Origin: Rhodoluna lacicola
Lineage (GTDB): Bacteria > Actinomycetota > Actinomycetes > Actinomycetales > Microbacteriaceae
DNA: 64,000 bases
Assembly: GCF_000699505.1 (NCBI RefSeq)
Contig: NZ_CP007490.1
Span: 1,302,001 to 1,366,000, forward strand
Direction of reading: 5' to 3'
The notes below the pieces were generated by a model. That model saw only the letters and a program-made list of their open reading frames with translations, did not search any database and was not told the origin of the DNA. This document shows, in pieces, positions 49,925 to 59,167 of the stretch (the first letter of the stretch is position 1; each line of letters begins with the position of its first letter). Position numbers and translations under genes: made by a program.

Positions 49925-50815
49925 TTAAGGACAGAATCCTATGAAACACTGCCAAGGTCCGTCGTTGAAACTTCCGGTGTCCAAGGTGAATCCGTGCTTA
50001 ACCCGATACTTGCCAACTGGGACGTCACCGAATATGGTTATCGACGCCTTGGTGGTGGCTTCTCCACCGGACCCCCAAATTACCGGCATGTTTTGATTTG
50101 TATACTCTGTTCCCCACGCCTGTACGTTCCAATCATCTTGAGGCCTCACCTCCCAGTGAACGTCATCGTAAAGTTTTACATCGTTTCTATTCACTCCGAA
50201 AAGAGAGTAGTCAACAAAGAGATTGGCGGATGCTCTTAGGGTTGAAGCACCCAAAATTCCATCTGCGTCAGTCATCTCAACCGGACTCCAGTAATCACCA
50301 TCATCGGTAAAAAAGCGTTCGACCGGTTGGCGCTCGGTCCAAACGTAACCCTGCCGATCAGATACCTCACAGTTGTCGGCGTCAAAACTAACTTGAAAGT
50401 CTTGAGATACGAAGTTTGTGCGGGTATTTTCACGCAAGAGATCCAACGGATACCGACTCAGGTCTCTTGGGTCTCGAACAACGCCTGCGGAGGGATCTTG
50501 ATTCTGATCACTTACGGCAGGGGTTTCTGAGTTGTTGTCATCGTCGTACCCGTCACCTTCCCACGCAGTTTTGAGGATCTTGCGCTCTTTTCTAACGGAT
50601 ATGTTGGTAAGAGGGATACTTAGGGATCCAAAGCCCGTGCAACTATCGGGGCCGCCGTCATCGGGGTTATCTCCTAGATCCACAGACACTGTAACGATTT
50701 CATCTGGTCCAGAAGAGTCCTCCCAGGCATTAGCTGAGATAGGCGACAAAACGCCAACGACGGTGACAGCCGTGATGATTGCTATCGACTTCCAATTCCA
50801 CAAATTTTTACTCAT
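49925..50815 (-). CDS. Secreted Asp-rich protein of unknown function
   Basis: 296 residues with a signal peptide (about 1-30, ending ISANAW). The mature part is rich in Asp/Asn/Trp (DLGDNPDDGGPDS, DGYDDDNNSETP), has few basic residues, and ends with two Cys (WQCFIGFCP). I recognise no family. No transmembrane anchor, so it is probably released or bound to its operon partner at 48811, whose start is 4 nt downstream. It is divergent from the response regulator (128 bp), consistent with control by that two-component system. Confidence 0.65.
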   Translation of the reverse strand: MSKNLWNWKSIAIITAVTVVGVLSPISANAWEDSSGPDEIVTVSVDLGDNPDDGGPDSCTGFGSLSIPLTNISVRKERKILKTAWEGDGYDDDNNSETPAVSDQNQDPSAGVVRDPRDLSRYPLDLLRENTRTNFVSQDFQVSFDADNCEVSDRQGYVWTERQPVERFFTDDGDYWSPVEMTDADGILGASTLRASANLFVDYSLFGVNRNDVKLYDDVHWEVRPQDDWNVQAWGTEYTNQNMPVIWGSGGEATTKASITIFGDVPVGKYRVKHGFTLDTGSFNDGPWQCFIGFCP

Positions 50816-50864
50816 ATTAAAAGGCTAGAACTGGCAGTTCACACCGAAAAGGCTTCACGGGTAA

Positions 50865-50884
50865 TTGAGGGGATAACCCCTCAA
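50865..50884. promoter_or_regulatory. 8-bp inverted repeat between surface operon and response regulator
   Basis: TTGAGGGG-ATAA-CCCCTCAA lies midway in the 128-bp divergent region. It may be an operator for the LuxR-type regulator or a leader hairpin. The GGGGATAACC core loosely recalls the GGGGTATAACC motif at 2034. Confidence 0.45.
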
Positions 50885-50943
50885 GATAATCTCAATCGTT
50901 ATTTTCATGTAGGGAAAGCCCATCACTGCCTGATACTTAAGTC

Positions 50944-51594
50944 ATGCAGATGCGCGTTGCCTTAGTTGAAGATGACGACTTCACGCGCCTAACTGTTGCA
51001 TCTTCGCTGCGGGCTCAAGGCATTCAAGTAGTTATTGATACAGGCTCGGCCAGCGAGGCTCTACTGGAATTTGATAAAGCAACGCCGCACGTGGCGCTAC
51101 TAGATCTTCATCTTGGTAAAGGACCAACGGGAATAGACGTCGCAACTGCCTTTAGAAGTAAATCCCCGAACATTGGCATTGTGTTCTTGAGTAGTTTTGA
51201 GGATCCAAGGCTATTGAATCCAAGTTTGCCTCCACTGCCCTTCAGATCTATTTATCTGCACAAGAACAAAATAAGTGACATCTGGAACATTCTTGAGGCC
51301 CTACGAGCATCTATCGATAAGTCTGAGAGAGTCCCATCTATGGCGCGGGCAAGTTCGTCACCAATTGCCACCTTGACTGACGTGCAACTTGAGACTTTGA
51401 GACTTATGGCTCAGGGCCTTTCAAATGCCGAAATTGCCAAGCGCAGAAGCGTTACAGAAAAGTCCGTGGAGCTAGCCATCTCTAGGCTTGCCAAAACACT
51501 TGGCGTTGAAAAGGATTCGACAATAAATCAGAGGGTGCACATGGCAAACGTATATTTCCGTGCACTGGGACAAATGAAGAATGTCTCCGACTAA
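50944..51594 (+). CDS. Two-component response regulator, LuxR/NarL family
   Basis: 216 residues. The receiver domain (about 1-120) has the acidic pocket VEDDDF, the phospho-acceptor Asp in VALLDLHLGKGPTG and FLSSFED. The C-terminal HTH (about 140-200) is LTDVQLETLRLMAQGLSNAE and IAKRRSVTEKSVELAISRLA. A GATACT box ends 6 nt before the ATG, a possible leaderless start. The kinase gene overlaps it by 14 bp, so they form a pair. Likely targets are the divergent surface-protein genes. Confidence 0.9.
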   Translation: MQMRVALVEDDDFTRLTVASSLRAQGIQVVIDTGSASEALLEFDKATPHVALLDLHLGKGPTGIDVATAFRSKSPNIGIVFLSSFEDPRLLNPSLPPLPFRSIYLHKNKISDIWNILEALRASIDKSERVPSMARASSSPIATLTDVQLETLRLMAQGLSNAEIAKRRSVTEKSVELAISRLAKTLGVEKDSTINQRVHMANVYFRALGQMKNVSD

Positions 51595-53308
51595 AGAAGA
51601 GTCGTTTCTTGCTGCCGCAGGCGGGAAGTTTTTTCTAGACACCCGCTACCTTTTGCTGACTACTCCCTTAGTTATCACCACCTCCTTACTAACCACAAGT
51701 GCAGGATACTTCTCGCAAACAGAGCCCCCACTAAACACTCTTGGTCTTTTATCTGCTATTTTTCTCGCCAACATTTTCGCTCTATCTATTTGTGCTATCT
51801 GGGTTCTAGTTTTTTCTAAAACAATTTTTAGAAATCGAGCCAGGAATCCTGTTCCTTTATTTTGGGTGATTATATTTAGCGCAAGTGTTGGAGCACTAAA
51901 AGGCGCCATGACTGGTTTGGGTTGCTGGTTGCTTCAGATTGAATCCGACCTAGGATCCACCATCGTTGATCGAGTAGGTCAAACATCGCTGCTGGGGACC
52001 TGGTTAATCCCAGCCATATCATTGGTAGCGCACCGATTATCCGTCTTACAAGCCCAACGAGACTCCCTGGTGGCTGAACGTGTTTCTAACACCTTGATTG
52101 AATCTGGCATCGCGCAAACGCGTGATAATCAGGCCTCGCTTCGAGCCTTTGCGGACATGGCTAAATATGAACTCTCATCTATTGGCAGATCAACTAACGG
52201 TGAGGATTCTGCGAATCAGTACGCAAGTGCAATTCGAAGACTGGTGGCTGAGCAGTTGAGGCCGCTGAGTCACAGAATCTGGGAACAAGAAAACAAAAGA
52301 ATTTCAAGTTTTTCTCTTTCTGAGATTGCAAGGCAAGCCATTTTTAGTTTCACCCAAGCGCGAACTGTTGTCGCCGTGGTTTATGCCATCACAGCCTTTC
52401 CTTCAATAATCAAATCAGTAGGGATAAGTGAAGGTATTCTTCGCAGCATACTCGCCGGAGCGGTTATACAGGTTGGTTTCTGGCTCATGTCTGAGTTTAG
52501 GCCTAAAAAATATTGGGTTGCCACCTGTTGGTTTTTACTCGCCAATCTTGCGGTGTCATTCTTAACTTTTGTAACCGGAGAGATTGTCTTTGGCTACGTA
52601 TCTGCGTTTGATGAATTTCAAACGGTTTTGGCAGTTTGGCTGTGGCTGACACAATTGACATTTATAAGTGCCTTCCTCTTTGGGGTTCGTAAAGGTAGCT
52701 CAGAAATAAAACAGGAATTTGCCGATTTGTATGGGTCAGAAACTATTGATCGCGCTGTTCGTCTTAGTCAGGCAAGAATTCAAAACCGTGACTTTGCTAA
52801 CTATCTTCACGGGCAGGTACAAAACAAGCTACTTGCTGTTGCCCTTGGGCTTGAAAAAGGTGAGGCGACTAAAGAGGAACTTGAACAAGCACTAGCACTA
52901 GTCGAAAATATTTTGAAAACGTTAGATTCAGGTTTTCAAACCCTGAATTCTGGCGATTTAGAATCTGAACTAGCAAAATTAAGTAATCAGTGGCTTGGTT
53001 TCGTGAGAATTACATGGAATCTTGATAGCCATCTCAAGAATCTCGAAACAAGAAAACGAATACTGTTAATTCAACTAATTGACGAAGCTACCTCGAACGC
53101 GATTAGGCACGGTCTCGCTAAAAACGTTTTTGTGCTTGCAAAGGTTTTGTCCGATCAAAAAATAAATCTTGAAGTGATTGATGATGGCATCGGCCCACGC
53201 GCCGGTAAGGCCGGCTTGGGCTCAACCTTTTTTAACAGCGTCTCTAAAGGAAATTGGGACCTCGTCCAAGAATCAACCGGGGGAACTAAACTCACCTTGC
53301 AGTTCTAA
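51581..53308 (+). CDS. Two-component sensor histidine kinase with eight membrane helices
   Basis: 575 residues. Two blocks of four hydrophobic segments (about 20-165 and 265-370) are separated by a helical cytoplasmic stretch. A dimerisation segment with FANYLHGQVQNKLLAVALGL supplies the candidate phospho-His; HGQ differs from the more usual HDE/HDL. The HATPase part has LIDEATSNAIRHGLAKNVFV (N box) and EVIDDGIGPRAGKAGLGSTF (G boxes). No known extracellular sensor domain is present, so the two four-helix blocks are the likely sensor. It is AT-richer than neighbours by eye. It ends in a 17-bp tail overlap with the convergent gene. Confidence 0.85.
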   Translation: MSPTKEESFLAAAGGKFFLDTRYLLLTTPLVITTSLLTTSAGYFSQTEPPLNTLGLLSAIFLANIFALSICAIWVLVFSKTIFRNRARNPVPLFWVIIFSASVGALKGAMTGLGCWLLQIESDLGSTIVDRVGQTSLLGTWLIPAISLVAHRLSVLQAQRDSLVAERVSNTLIESGIAQTRDNQASLRAFADMAKYELSSIGRSTNGEDSANQYASAIRRLVAEQLRPLSHRIWEQENKRISSFSLSEIARQAIFSFTQARTVVAVVYAITAFPSIIKSVGISEGILRSILAGAVIQVGFWLMSEFRPKKYWVATCWFLLANLAVSFLTFVTGEIVFGYVSAFDEFQTVLAVWLWLTQLTFISAFLFGVRKGSSEIKQEFADLYGSETIDRAVRLSQARIQNRDFANYLHGQVQNKLLAVALGLEKGEATKEELEQALALVENILKTLDSGFQTLNSGDLESELAKLSNQWLGFVRITWNLDSHLKNLETRKRILLIQLIDEATSNAIRHGLAKNVFVLAKVLSDQKINLEVIDDGIGPRAGKAGLGSTFFNSVSKGNWDLVQESTGGTKLTLQF

Positions 53309-53882
53309 AGGCCCTTCTAACCGGATACTCCAAATAGTCAGCGGCAAATTCTAAATTCGGCGAGCGCCAAGCAAAATCGCGAGCCACCTTAGCCAGAGCT
53401 GCCCAAAAGAAAACATTCAATAAATCCACACCGATGTGAGTCATGCTGTCACCAGGTAGTGCCTTACCGATCATTCGGCGCAGCAGGGTTGGAACATCGC
53501 TTAGGCCAAATCGGTGTAGGGCTGCACGCACCTCAAACTCAAGTTCGCGCGCTCGTCGCGGGTTCCAGAGCGGGTTTCCGCCGGAGCCATCGCCCATCCG
53601 GCCGTATTCATCGGTGGGTAAATGAAGCAGAATGTGGGCAACCATTGCGTGGCGGTAATGGGCGCCGTCTAACTGGTCGAAAATCTCGGCAAAGTTCTCA
53701 ATTTCGTAGCCGCACTTGCGCAGGTCAAGGACATCGGGGTAATAGGGGAACTTATAAAAGGGGATGTGCTTGATTTCTGGCTGGCCCTTGCGAATGCGCA
53801 CCTTGGTGCTGGAATCGGCCTCGGCAACGCCCCAGTTTAGGGTTGCCTCATCGGGCTCGCCTGCCTGCCAGTCATTGCTCAT
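53292..53882 (-). CDS. Conserved cytoplasmic protein of unknown function
   Basis: 196 residues, no signal peptide or membrane helix. It has a short N-terminal acidic part, then VLDLRKCGYEIENFAEIFDQ, HYRHAMVAHILLHLPTDEYG and a helical C-terminal half. I recognise no family. It stands alone in the gap between the two-component system (convergent, 17-bp overlap) and the serine hydrolase (same direction, 19 bp upstream). Confidence 0.6.
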   Translation of the reverse strand: MSNDWQAGEPDEATLNWGVAEADSSTKVRIRKGQPEIKHIPFYKFPYYPDVLDLRKCGYEIENFAEIFDQLDGAHYRHAMVAHILLHLPTDEYGRMGDGSGGNPLWNPRRARELEFEVRAALHRFGLSDVPTLLRRMIGKALPGDSMTHIGVDLLNVFFWAALAKVARDFAWRSPNLEFAADYLEYPVRRAFRTAR

Positions 53883-53901
53883 GCAGTCAATTTTGCCTGA
53901 A

Positions 53902-55047
53902 TCAATTCAGAATTTCCTTGAGTTTCCGAATCAGCACCTGCTGGCGCCATTGATCGTCTGCGCCGCTTAATAAGAAGTTGGATGTGTAGGCAAAACCAAC
54001 CCGGTGCTCAAAGTCGCCAAAGGCATTCTGGCCACCAAGGCCATCGTGGCCAAATGAAGCGGGACCCAGAAGATCCTTCAGACCGGGCACGTCAACCATG
54101 AAGCCATTGCCCCAGGCAGGGAACAAGGTGCCATTTGAAGGCTCAAACTTCAGCGGACCCGTTGCCTGCGGTACCACTGCTGCGCGCAATGTTTCATCTT
54201 CTAGAAGTCGCACGCCGTTCATCTCTGTTACGGCTGCGGAGTAAATCTTGGCTAATCCAAATGCGTTGGATACTCCTCCGGCTCCGGGTAACTCTGCAGA
54301 GACTAACTGCGGGTTATTGAATCCGGTCTCGTAACTTTCTACCAAGTGGTTCAGCGCACCACCAAAGGTCATGGCCTTGGCTTGCCAATACAAATCAGTG
54401 TTTGGTTCGGCAACCACAGCTTGGCGATTTCCGTCAGAGATAAGTGGAGCTAAATTTGCAAATTTATCTTTTGGCAAGCCAATCCATGCATCCACACCAA
54501 GTGGTTCTGCAATTAATTCAGCAAAATATTTTCCGGCTGTTTTGCCAGTGATATTGTGAACTAGTTTTCCGATTAGGGTTCCAAAAGTTAGCGCGTGATA
54601 ACCATGCGCGGTGCCAGGCTCCCAAAGCGGTTCCTGTGCGGCCAACTCTTCTTCAAGAGTGTGGCCATCGGTGATTTCATCCATGGTTAGGTCGCGTCGC
54701 GTGGCTGATAACCCGGCCTTGTGCTGCAACAACCACTTGACCGGAATGTTTTGTTTTCCAGCCTGAGCAAATTCTGGCCAGTAGTAACTGACCTTTTGTT
54801 CAAGATCAAGCTTGCCTTCTTGCACCAGTCGGTGAGCAAGAATTGAAGTCAAACCCTTGGTGCAAGAAAAAACAACCGATGTTGTGTCTTGAGTCCAAGG
54901 CTTTCCGGCTTCGGCGTCACCCTGCCAAATATTGACCACCGGTTCTCCGTCTTTAAAGATTGCCAGCGATGAGCCGCCTAATGGATAACGTTCTGCTTGC
55001 GCAAAAAACAAGTCAGCAATTTCTTGGTACTTGGATTCAATGATCAT
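53902..55047 (-). CDS. Serine hydrolase, beta-lactamase class C/EstB-like
   Basis: 381 residues. The Ser-x-x-Lys motif is SCTKGLTSILAH (about 82-85), the second catalytic Tyr motif is in HGYHALTFGTLIG, and the C-terminal part has PASFGHDGLGGQNAFGD and RVGFAYTSNFL, with HDGLGG in the place of the KTG triad. That makes it an esterase/peptidase of the beta-lactamase superfamily rather than a true beta-lactamase. No signal peptide is apparent, so it likely acts in the cytoplasm on small esters or amides. Substrate unknown. Confidence 0.9.
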   Translation of the reverse strand: MIIESKYQEIADLFFAQAERYPLGGSSLAIFKDGEPVVNIWQGDAEAGKPWTQDTTSVVFSCTKGLTSILAHRLVQEGKLDLEQKVSYYWPEFAQAGKQNIPVKWLLQHKAGLSATRRDLTMDEITDGHTLEEELAAQEPLWEPGTAHGYHALTFGTLIGKLVHNITGKTAGKYFAELIAEPLGVDAWIGLPKDKFANLAPLISDGNRQAVVAEPNTDLYWQAKAMTFGGALNHLVESYETGFNNPQLVSAELPGAGGVSNAFGLAKIYSAAVTEMNGVRLLEDETLRAAVVPQATGPLKFEPSNGTLFPAWGNGFMVDVPGLKDLLGPASFGHDGLGGQNAFGDFEHRVGFAYTSNFLLSGADDQWRQQVLIRKLKEILN

Positions 55048-55073
55048 GTGTCTATCTTGGCATCAGTTAAATA

Positions 55074-55105
55074 CAAAGTGCCCGGTGATTAGACCGGGCA
55101 CTTTG
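55074..55105 (-). terminator. Stem-loop terminator of the CUT2 sugar operon
   Basis: CAAAGTGCCCGGT pairs with ACCGGGCACTTTG over 13 bp with a 6-nt loop, 24 bp after the ATPase stop. The U tract after it is short (TATTTAA). Confidence 0.7.
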
Positions 55106-55129
55106 CAACCATGGAAGGGTTGAATGGAG

Positions 55130-55945
55130 TTAGTGAATTTGATTGATGGTTCCGGTTAGTGTGTTCAGCTCTGCCTCAAGTTCAGCCATAGCCTCACCAC
55201 CAGCCATTAGGTCGGTGATTTGATCGCGGGTGCGTTCACCCTTTGCAAAATCGTCAGCCTTCTGGCCGCGAATTAGAACCGCAAAGTGATCACCAACGGT
55301 TAGCGCGTGTGAGACGTTGTGAGTCACAAGAATCACCGCAATTCCTTTTAGTTTTGCCTGCATGATGATGCGCAGCACGTGGGTGGCTTCCTTAACTCCA
55401 AGGGCGGCAGTTGGCTCATCAAGAATCAAAACCTTGGCACCAAAGTGCACTGCGCGAGCAATTGCAGATGCCTGGCGCTCACCACCGGAAAGACTTCCAA
55501 TCAGGCGCTCACCATCGGTGATACGGGTAATGCCCAGCTGCTGCATCTCGCGCACCGCGGTCTCGTTGGCGTACTTGCGGTCAAAGCGCTTGAACGGACC
55601 CCACCCTTTGGTTGGCTCAACACCAACAAAGAATGAGCGGCCAATGCTCATCAGTGGGAAGGTTCCGCCAAACTGGTGCACAGTAGCAATTCCGCGCTCG
55701 TTGGCATCTTTAGGTGACTTGAACTTGGTCTCAACTCCATCCCACTCAACAGTGCCCGAGGTTGGTTCGTGGAAGCCAGACAGCACCTTGATCAAAGTTG
55801 ACTTGCCGGCACCGTTGTCACCAAGCAGGCAAAGCACCTGGCCAGGGTATACATCCAGTGACACGTCATTTAGCGCTTGGTATCCCGCGAATACCTTTGA
55901 AACATTCTTTAGGCGCAGGATTGGCTTCTTAGTTGACTTAGTCAT
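55130..55945 (-). CDS. CUT2 sugar ABC transporter ATP-binding protein (single-domain)
   Basis: 271 residues from the ATG at 55945, which lies inside the end of the permease gene (8-bp overlap, GGAG upstream). A start 7 codons earlier would add an Arg run encoded by overlap. Walker A LLGDNGAGKSTLIKVL, signature GSLSGGERQASAIARA, Walker B KVLILDEPTAALG. Only one nucleotide-binding domain is present, as in FrcA, whereas many CUT2 ATPases (RbsA, XylG) have two. It energises the permease at 55938 and is the last gene of the operon. Confidence 0.93.
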   Translation of the reverse strand: MTKSTKKPILRLKNVSKVFAGYQALNDVSLDVYPGQVLCLLGDNGAGKSTLIKVLSGFHEPTSGTVEWDGVETKFKSPKDANERGIATVHQFGGTFPLMSIGRSFFVGVEPTKGWGPFKRFDRKYANETAVREMQQLGITRITDGERLIGSLSGGERQASAIARAVHFGAKVLILDEPTAALGVKEATHVLRIIMQAKLKGIAVILVTHNVSHALTVGDHFAVLIRGQKADDFAKGERTRDQITDLMAGGEAMAELEAELNTLTGTINQIH

Positions 55946-56978
55946 TCTTCTTCTCCTTCTTGCCACCCGATAGGGCCAAGCGACGGAATGTGTTGTTGGT
56001 TAGAACCGCTGCAAGAAGCAGAAGTCCCAAAATTAGAGCAGCCCAGTCGGCATCCCAACCGGTGTAGTAAATACCCTGGTTAACAATTCCAAAGGTGATG
56101 GTTCCAAGGATTACACCAAGTGTCGAACCGTAACCTCCGGTTAGCAATACGCCACCAACCACAACAGCGATGATTGAGTTGAAAACAAATGATTGTCCGG
56201 CAGCAACCTGAGCTCCGTTGTAGATACAGGTTTGAATCACACCAACTAAGGCAGCACCAAAACCGCTTCCCATGAATAGTGCGATGCGAACCTTGTTGAC
56301 CGGAATACCTGTGGCGCGAGCGGAAACCATGTCGCCGCCGATTGCGTAAATCCAGTTTCCGTAGATGCTCTTGTAGAGCACCCATGAAACGATGATCGCA
56401 ATTATTGCCCACCAAACCACTGCAGTTTCAAATAGGCCAAAGATTAGATTTCCAAAGATGATTTGGAAGAATGGGTCCGCGGTCATGGTTACCGATGTTG
56501 AACCAACGATTAGACGAGTGGCACCAAGAGTGGCACCCATGACAATAAACATTGAGGCAAGAGTCACCACGAATGACGGAAGATTTGTTTTTGTGACCAG
56601 GTAGCCATTCAGCCAACCCACCAGCACACCAAAAAGAAGTGCGGCGATCACACCAACCCAGGTTGGTAGGCCAAAGAAGCCAGAAAGAATTGCCATGGTC
56701 ATTGAGCTAGCTGCAAGAGTTGAACCAACAGATAGGTCCAAGTCGCCAGCGATCATTACGAGTGCTACCGGCAGAGCAATGATGCCTACCTCGGAGGCAA
56801 CGTTGAGCCAACTGGCCCAACCACCTGGATCGGTAAATCCACTGCCACCCGCAACAGAGAAAAAGATAAAGACGGCAACGGCACCAATCAATGCGCCGAA
56901 CTCTGGCCGGCGAGCGATGGCTGTGATGTCGAAGCCTGGCTTACTAGCAACTTTGCTAGCGGTGGCTTTAGCACTCAT
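55938..56978 (-). CDS. CUT2 sugar ABC transporter permease
   Basis: 346 residues with about 9-10 membrane segments. GWASWLNVASEVGIIALPVALVMIAGDLDLSVGS is the hallmark of the RbsC/FrcC group. GVLVGWLNGYLVTKTNLPSFVVTLASMFI and RATGIPVNKVRIALF follow. A Lys-rich C-terminus (GGKKEKKND) overlaps the ATPase start. It imports a monosaccharide or polyol delivered by the binding protein at 57068. Confidence 0.94.
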   Translation of the reverse strand: MSAKATASKVASKPGFDITAIARRPEFGALIGAVAVFIFFSVAGGSGFTDPGGWASWLNVASEVGIIALPVALVMIAGDLDLSVGSTLAASSMTMAILSGFFGLPTWVGVIAALLFGVLVGWLNGYLVTKTNLPSFVVTLASMFIVMGATLGATRLIVGSTSVTMTADPFFQIIFGNLIFGLFETAVVWWAIIAIIVSWVLYKSIYGNWIYAIGGDMVSARATGIPVNKVRIALFMGSGFGAALVGVIQTCIYNGAQVAAGQSFVFNSIIAVVVGGVLLTGGYGSTLGVILGTITFGIVNQGIYYTGWDADWAALILGLLLLAAVLTNNTFRRLALSGGKKEKKND

Positions 56979-57067
56979 AATTTGTTTCCTAAATTTTTAG
57001 ATCGAAGTTTTTTGTTGATACAGGCTGGGCCATACATTAAGCATGGCCCAGCCCAATCAATTATTTT

Positions 57068-58051
57068 TTAGCGAACGCCAGCCTTAACACCTGCTGAAAC
57101 CTTAGCCACGTTTGACTTGTCCACGATTGCAGGACCAGTCAAAACTGGGTTAGATGCAGGCAAGATGCCGTACTGAGCGTGCTGCCAAGCCATTGAGGTA
57201 GCTAGGTAGCCCTGTAGCCATGGCTGCTGGTCAATTGCGAATGCCTGAGTACCGGCTGCGATGCGAGCTAGAACGTTCTCTGACAAGTCGAAGGTGCCAA
57301 GCTTTGCCTTTGAACCAGAAGCCTTGATTGCAGCAGCTGAGCTGTCTGCATCCTGAACACCGATGGTTACAACAGCGTCAATGGTCTTGTCCTTGGTAAG
57401 AGCTGCCTTCACAGCGTTTGAAACTGCAGTTGGGTTACCGAAGTTTGAAGAAGGTAGAGGAAGCTGCTTAGCCTTAGCCTTGCCCTTCGCACCGTCTGCT
57501 ACACCCTTGCAACGTGCTTCCTGGTTTGCTGAACCTGGAACTGTGTTTACACAAAGAATGTTCTTTGCACCCTTAGATGCAAAGTACTTTCCACCAGCAA
57601 CACCAGCTAGGTAGTCATCTGAACCAACGTATGCAAGTGCACCGGTGTTCTTTGCTTCCTTAACGCCACCTGCGTTGTAGTGAACAACAGAGATGCCCTT
57701 CTTTACTGCACGCTTGATTGCAGCGTTCTCAGCAGCAGGTACCCAGTCAGCTACAACGATTGCGGTTGCACCCGCAGCGATTGCGTTGTCAACTAGCTTT
57801 CCAGCGTCTGGTCCTAGGTTGTCGTAGTTCTGTGGGCCAAGCCAGGTAACGGTGCCTCCGGCATCCTTAACTGCCTCAGCTGCTGACTCTGCGCCGCGCT
57901 TAACTACTGACCAGAATGGGTCAGATGGCATACCGCCAATGACGTAGACCTTCTCACCGGCTGCGGTTGCTGCAGATGCGTTAATGCCAGTCAGCGCCAA
58001 TGCTGATGCTGCAACTGCTGCAGCAATTTTTACTGAACGTGAAATCTTCAT
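57068..58051 (-). CDS. CUT2 sugar-binding protein (ribose/inositol type)
   Basis: 327 residues from the ATG at 58051 (AAGGAAG 6 nt upstream). A 6-codon longer open start at 58069 is less likely. Signal peptide MKISRSVKIAAAVAASALAL ends near ASAATA with no lipobox Cys, unusual for a Gram-positive binding protein. The mature part fits periplasmic-binding-protein type 4: VYVIGGMPSDPFWSVVKRGA, LVDNAIAAGATAIVVADWVP, VVHYNAGGVKEAKN, and the DAVVTIGVQDADSSAA hinge region. It binds a monosaccharide or cyclitol. Confidence 0.92.
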   Translation of the reverse strand: MKISRSVKIAAAVAASALALTGINASAATAAGEKVYVIGGMPSDPFWSVVKRGAESAAEAVKDAGGTVTWLGPQNYDNLGPDAGKLVDNAIAAGATAIVVADWVPAAENAAIKRAVKKGISVVHYNAGGVKEAKNTGALAYVGSDDYLAGVAGGKYFASKGAKNILCVNTVPGSANQEARCKGVADGAKGKAKAKQLPLPSSNFGNPTAVSNAVKAALTKDKTIDAVVTIGVQDADSSAAAIKASGSKAKLGTFDLSENVLARIAAGTQAFAIDQQPWLQGYLATSMAWQHAQYGILPASNPVLTGPAIVDKSNVAKVSAGVKAGVR

Positions 58052-58168
58052 CTCACACTTCCTTTCCATTTTTGTTTGTTTTTATCCATCGAAGGGAACT
58101 TCTCAAGATTCTCGGTTCAGATTTTTCTTTTCAGATGCGCATCTGTCCGAAGTTTTTTTATTTAGTTT

Positions 58169-59167
58169 TTACAGATTTCCAATTTTCGCCGCCTTGAACA
58201 AGGTCTCACACGCAAGTGCAAGACCTTCCTCACGACCAAGCGAAGTATCTTCGTGCTCGATGTTGACCCACATGTTTGGATCCACATCGTGACAAGCCTT
58301 TAGAAATTCTGCCCAGTACTCTGCAGGGTGGCCCTTGCCTACCGCTACGAAATCCCAGGTGGAATTTTTTGGCCATTCGTTAGCCCACTCGTCGCCGCCC
58401 AGGTTGGTACGTGGCTCATCTTCGCGCAACTTGCGGAAGCTGTTGTCCAATACACCGTTGATTGCAACGTAAGGGTTTACACGAATATCTTTTGCTGCCG
58501 CGTGGAAAACCAACGGGCCCAAATCTTTAACTACAGCAACTGGATCCATCTGCTGCCAGAACAGGTGCGATGCGTCGAGCTCTACACCCACGTGGGTTGC
58601 GCCGGTGCGCTCAATAAGTTCCCGCATGGTTGCCGGATTGAAGACCACGTTCTGCGGGTGCAACTCAAGCGCAACTTTCACATCGTTGTCGCGCGCTAAC
58701 TGGTCAACTTCTTTCCAGTACTTTGCAGCAATTTCAAACTGGTAGTCAATGACATCAAGAGCCGCTGAGTTCCAGGCATTTACTACCCAGTTGACCTGCT
58801 TTGCGCCTGGCTCACCGCCAGGTAGACCAGACATGGTGACCACGCGGTTCTGACCTAGGCGGTTTGCCAAACGGATTGAACGCTTAACATCGTTGCCGTG
58901 CTTGTCACCGATAACTGGGTTAGGGTGCAGAGGATTTCCGTTGCAGTTAAGACCTGCGATTTCAACGCCGGTCCCCTCGAAGATTGCAAGGAAATCATCG
59001 CGAGCTGCATCGCTTTCCAAAATCTGATCGATGTTTGGAATGTGCTTTGCCGGCAAGAATCCACCAGTGTTCAATTCGATACCAGTAAGACCAAGACCGG
59101 CGATGGTCTTAAGTGCTTCTGGAAGTGAGCGATCGTGCAGGATCGCGTTGTATACGCCAAGTCTCAT
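58169..59167 (-). CDS. Sugar phosphate isomerase/epimerase family (xylose-isomerase-like TIM barrel)
   Basis: 332 residues. RLGVYNAILHDRSLPEALKT, GLTGIELNTGGFLPA, VALELHPQNVVFN, VGVELDASHLFWQQM and FVAVGKGHPAEYWAEFL place it in the AP-endonuclease-family-2 barrel (IolE/IolH/EboC-like). Metal-ligand residues Glu, Asp, His and Glu (E/D/H/E in the third to eighth strands) appear present. It isomerises or epimerises a sugar or ketoacid derived from the imported substrate. The ATG shares a base with the preceding dehydrogenase stop (TAATG). Confidence 0.88.
   Translation of the reverse strand: MRLGVYNAILHDRSLPEALKTIAGLGLTGIELNTGGFLPAKHIPNIDQILESDAARDDFLAIFEGTGVEIAGLNCNGNPLHPNPVIGDKHGNDVKRSIRLANRLGQNRVVTMSGLPGGEPGAKQVNWVVNAWNSAALDVIDYQFEIAAKYWKEVDQLARDNDVKVALELHPQNVVFNPATMRELIERTGATHVGVELDASHLFWQQMDPVAVVKDLGPLVFHAAAKDIRVNPYVAINGVLDNSFRKLREDEPRTNLGGDEWANEWPKNSTWDFVAVGKGHPAEYWAEFLKACHDVDPNMWVNIEHEDTSLGREEGLALACETLFKAAKIGNL

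Noticed and set aside
50865-50884. Riboswitch upstream of the response regulator
   Set aside because: Only one simple 8-bp hairpin is present, with no conserved aptamer core; an operator is a simpler explanation.
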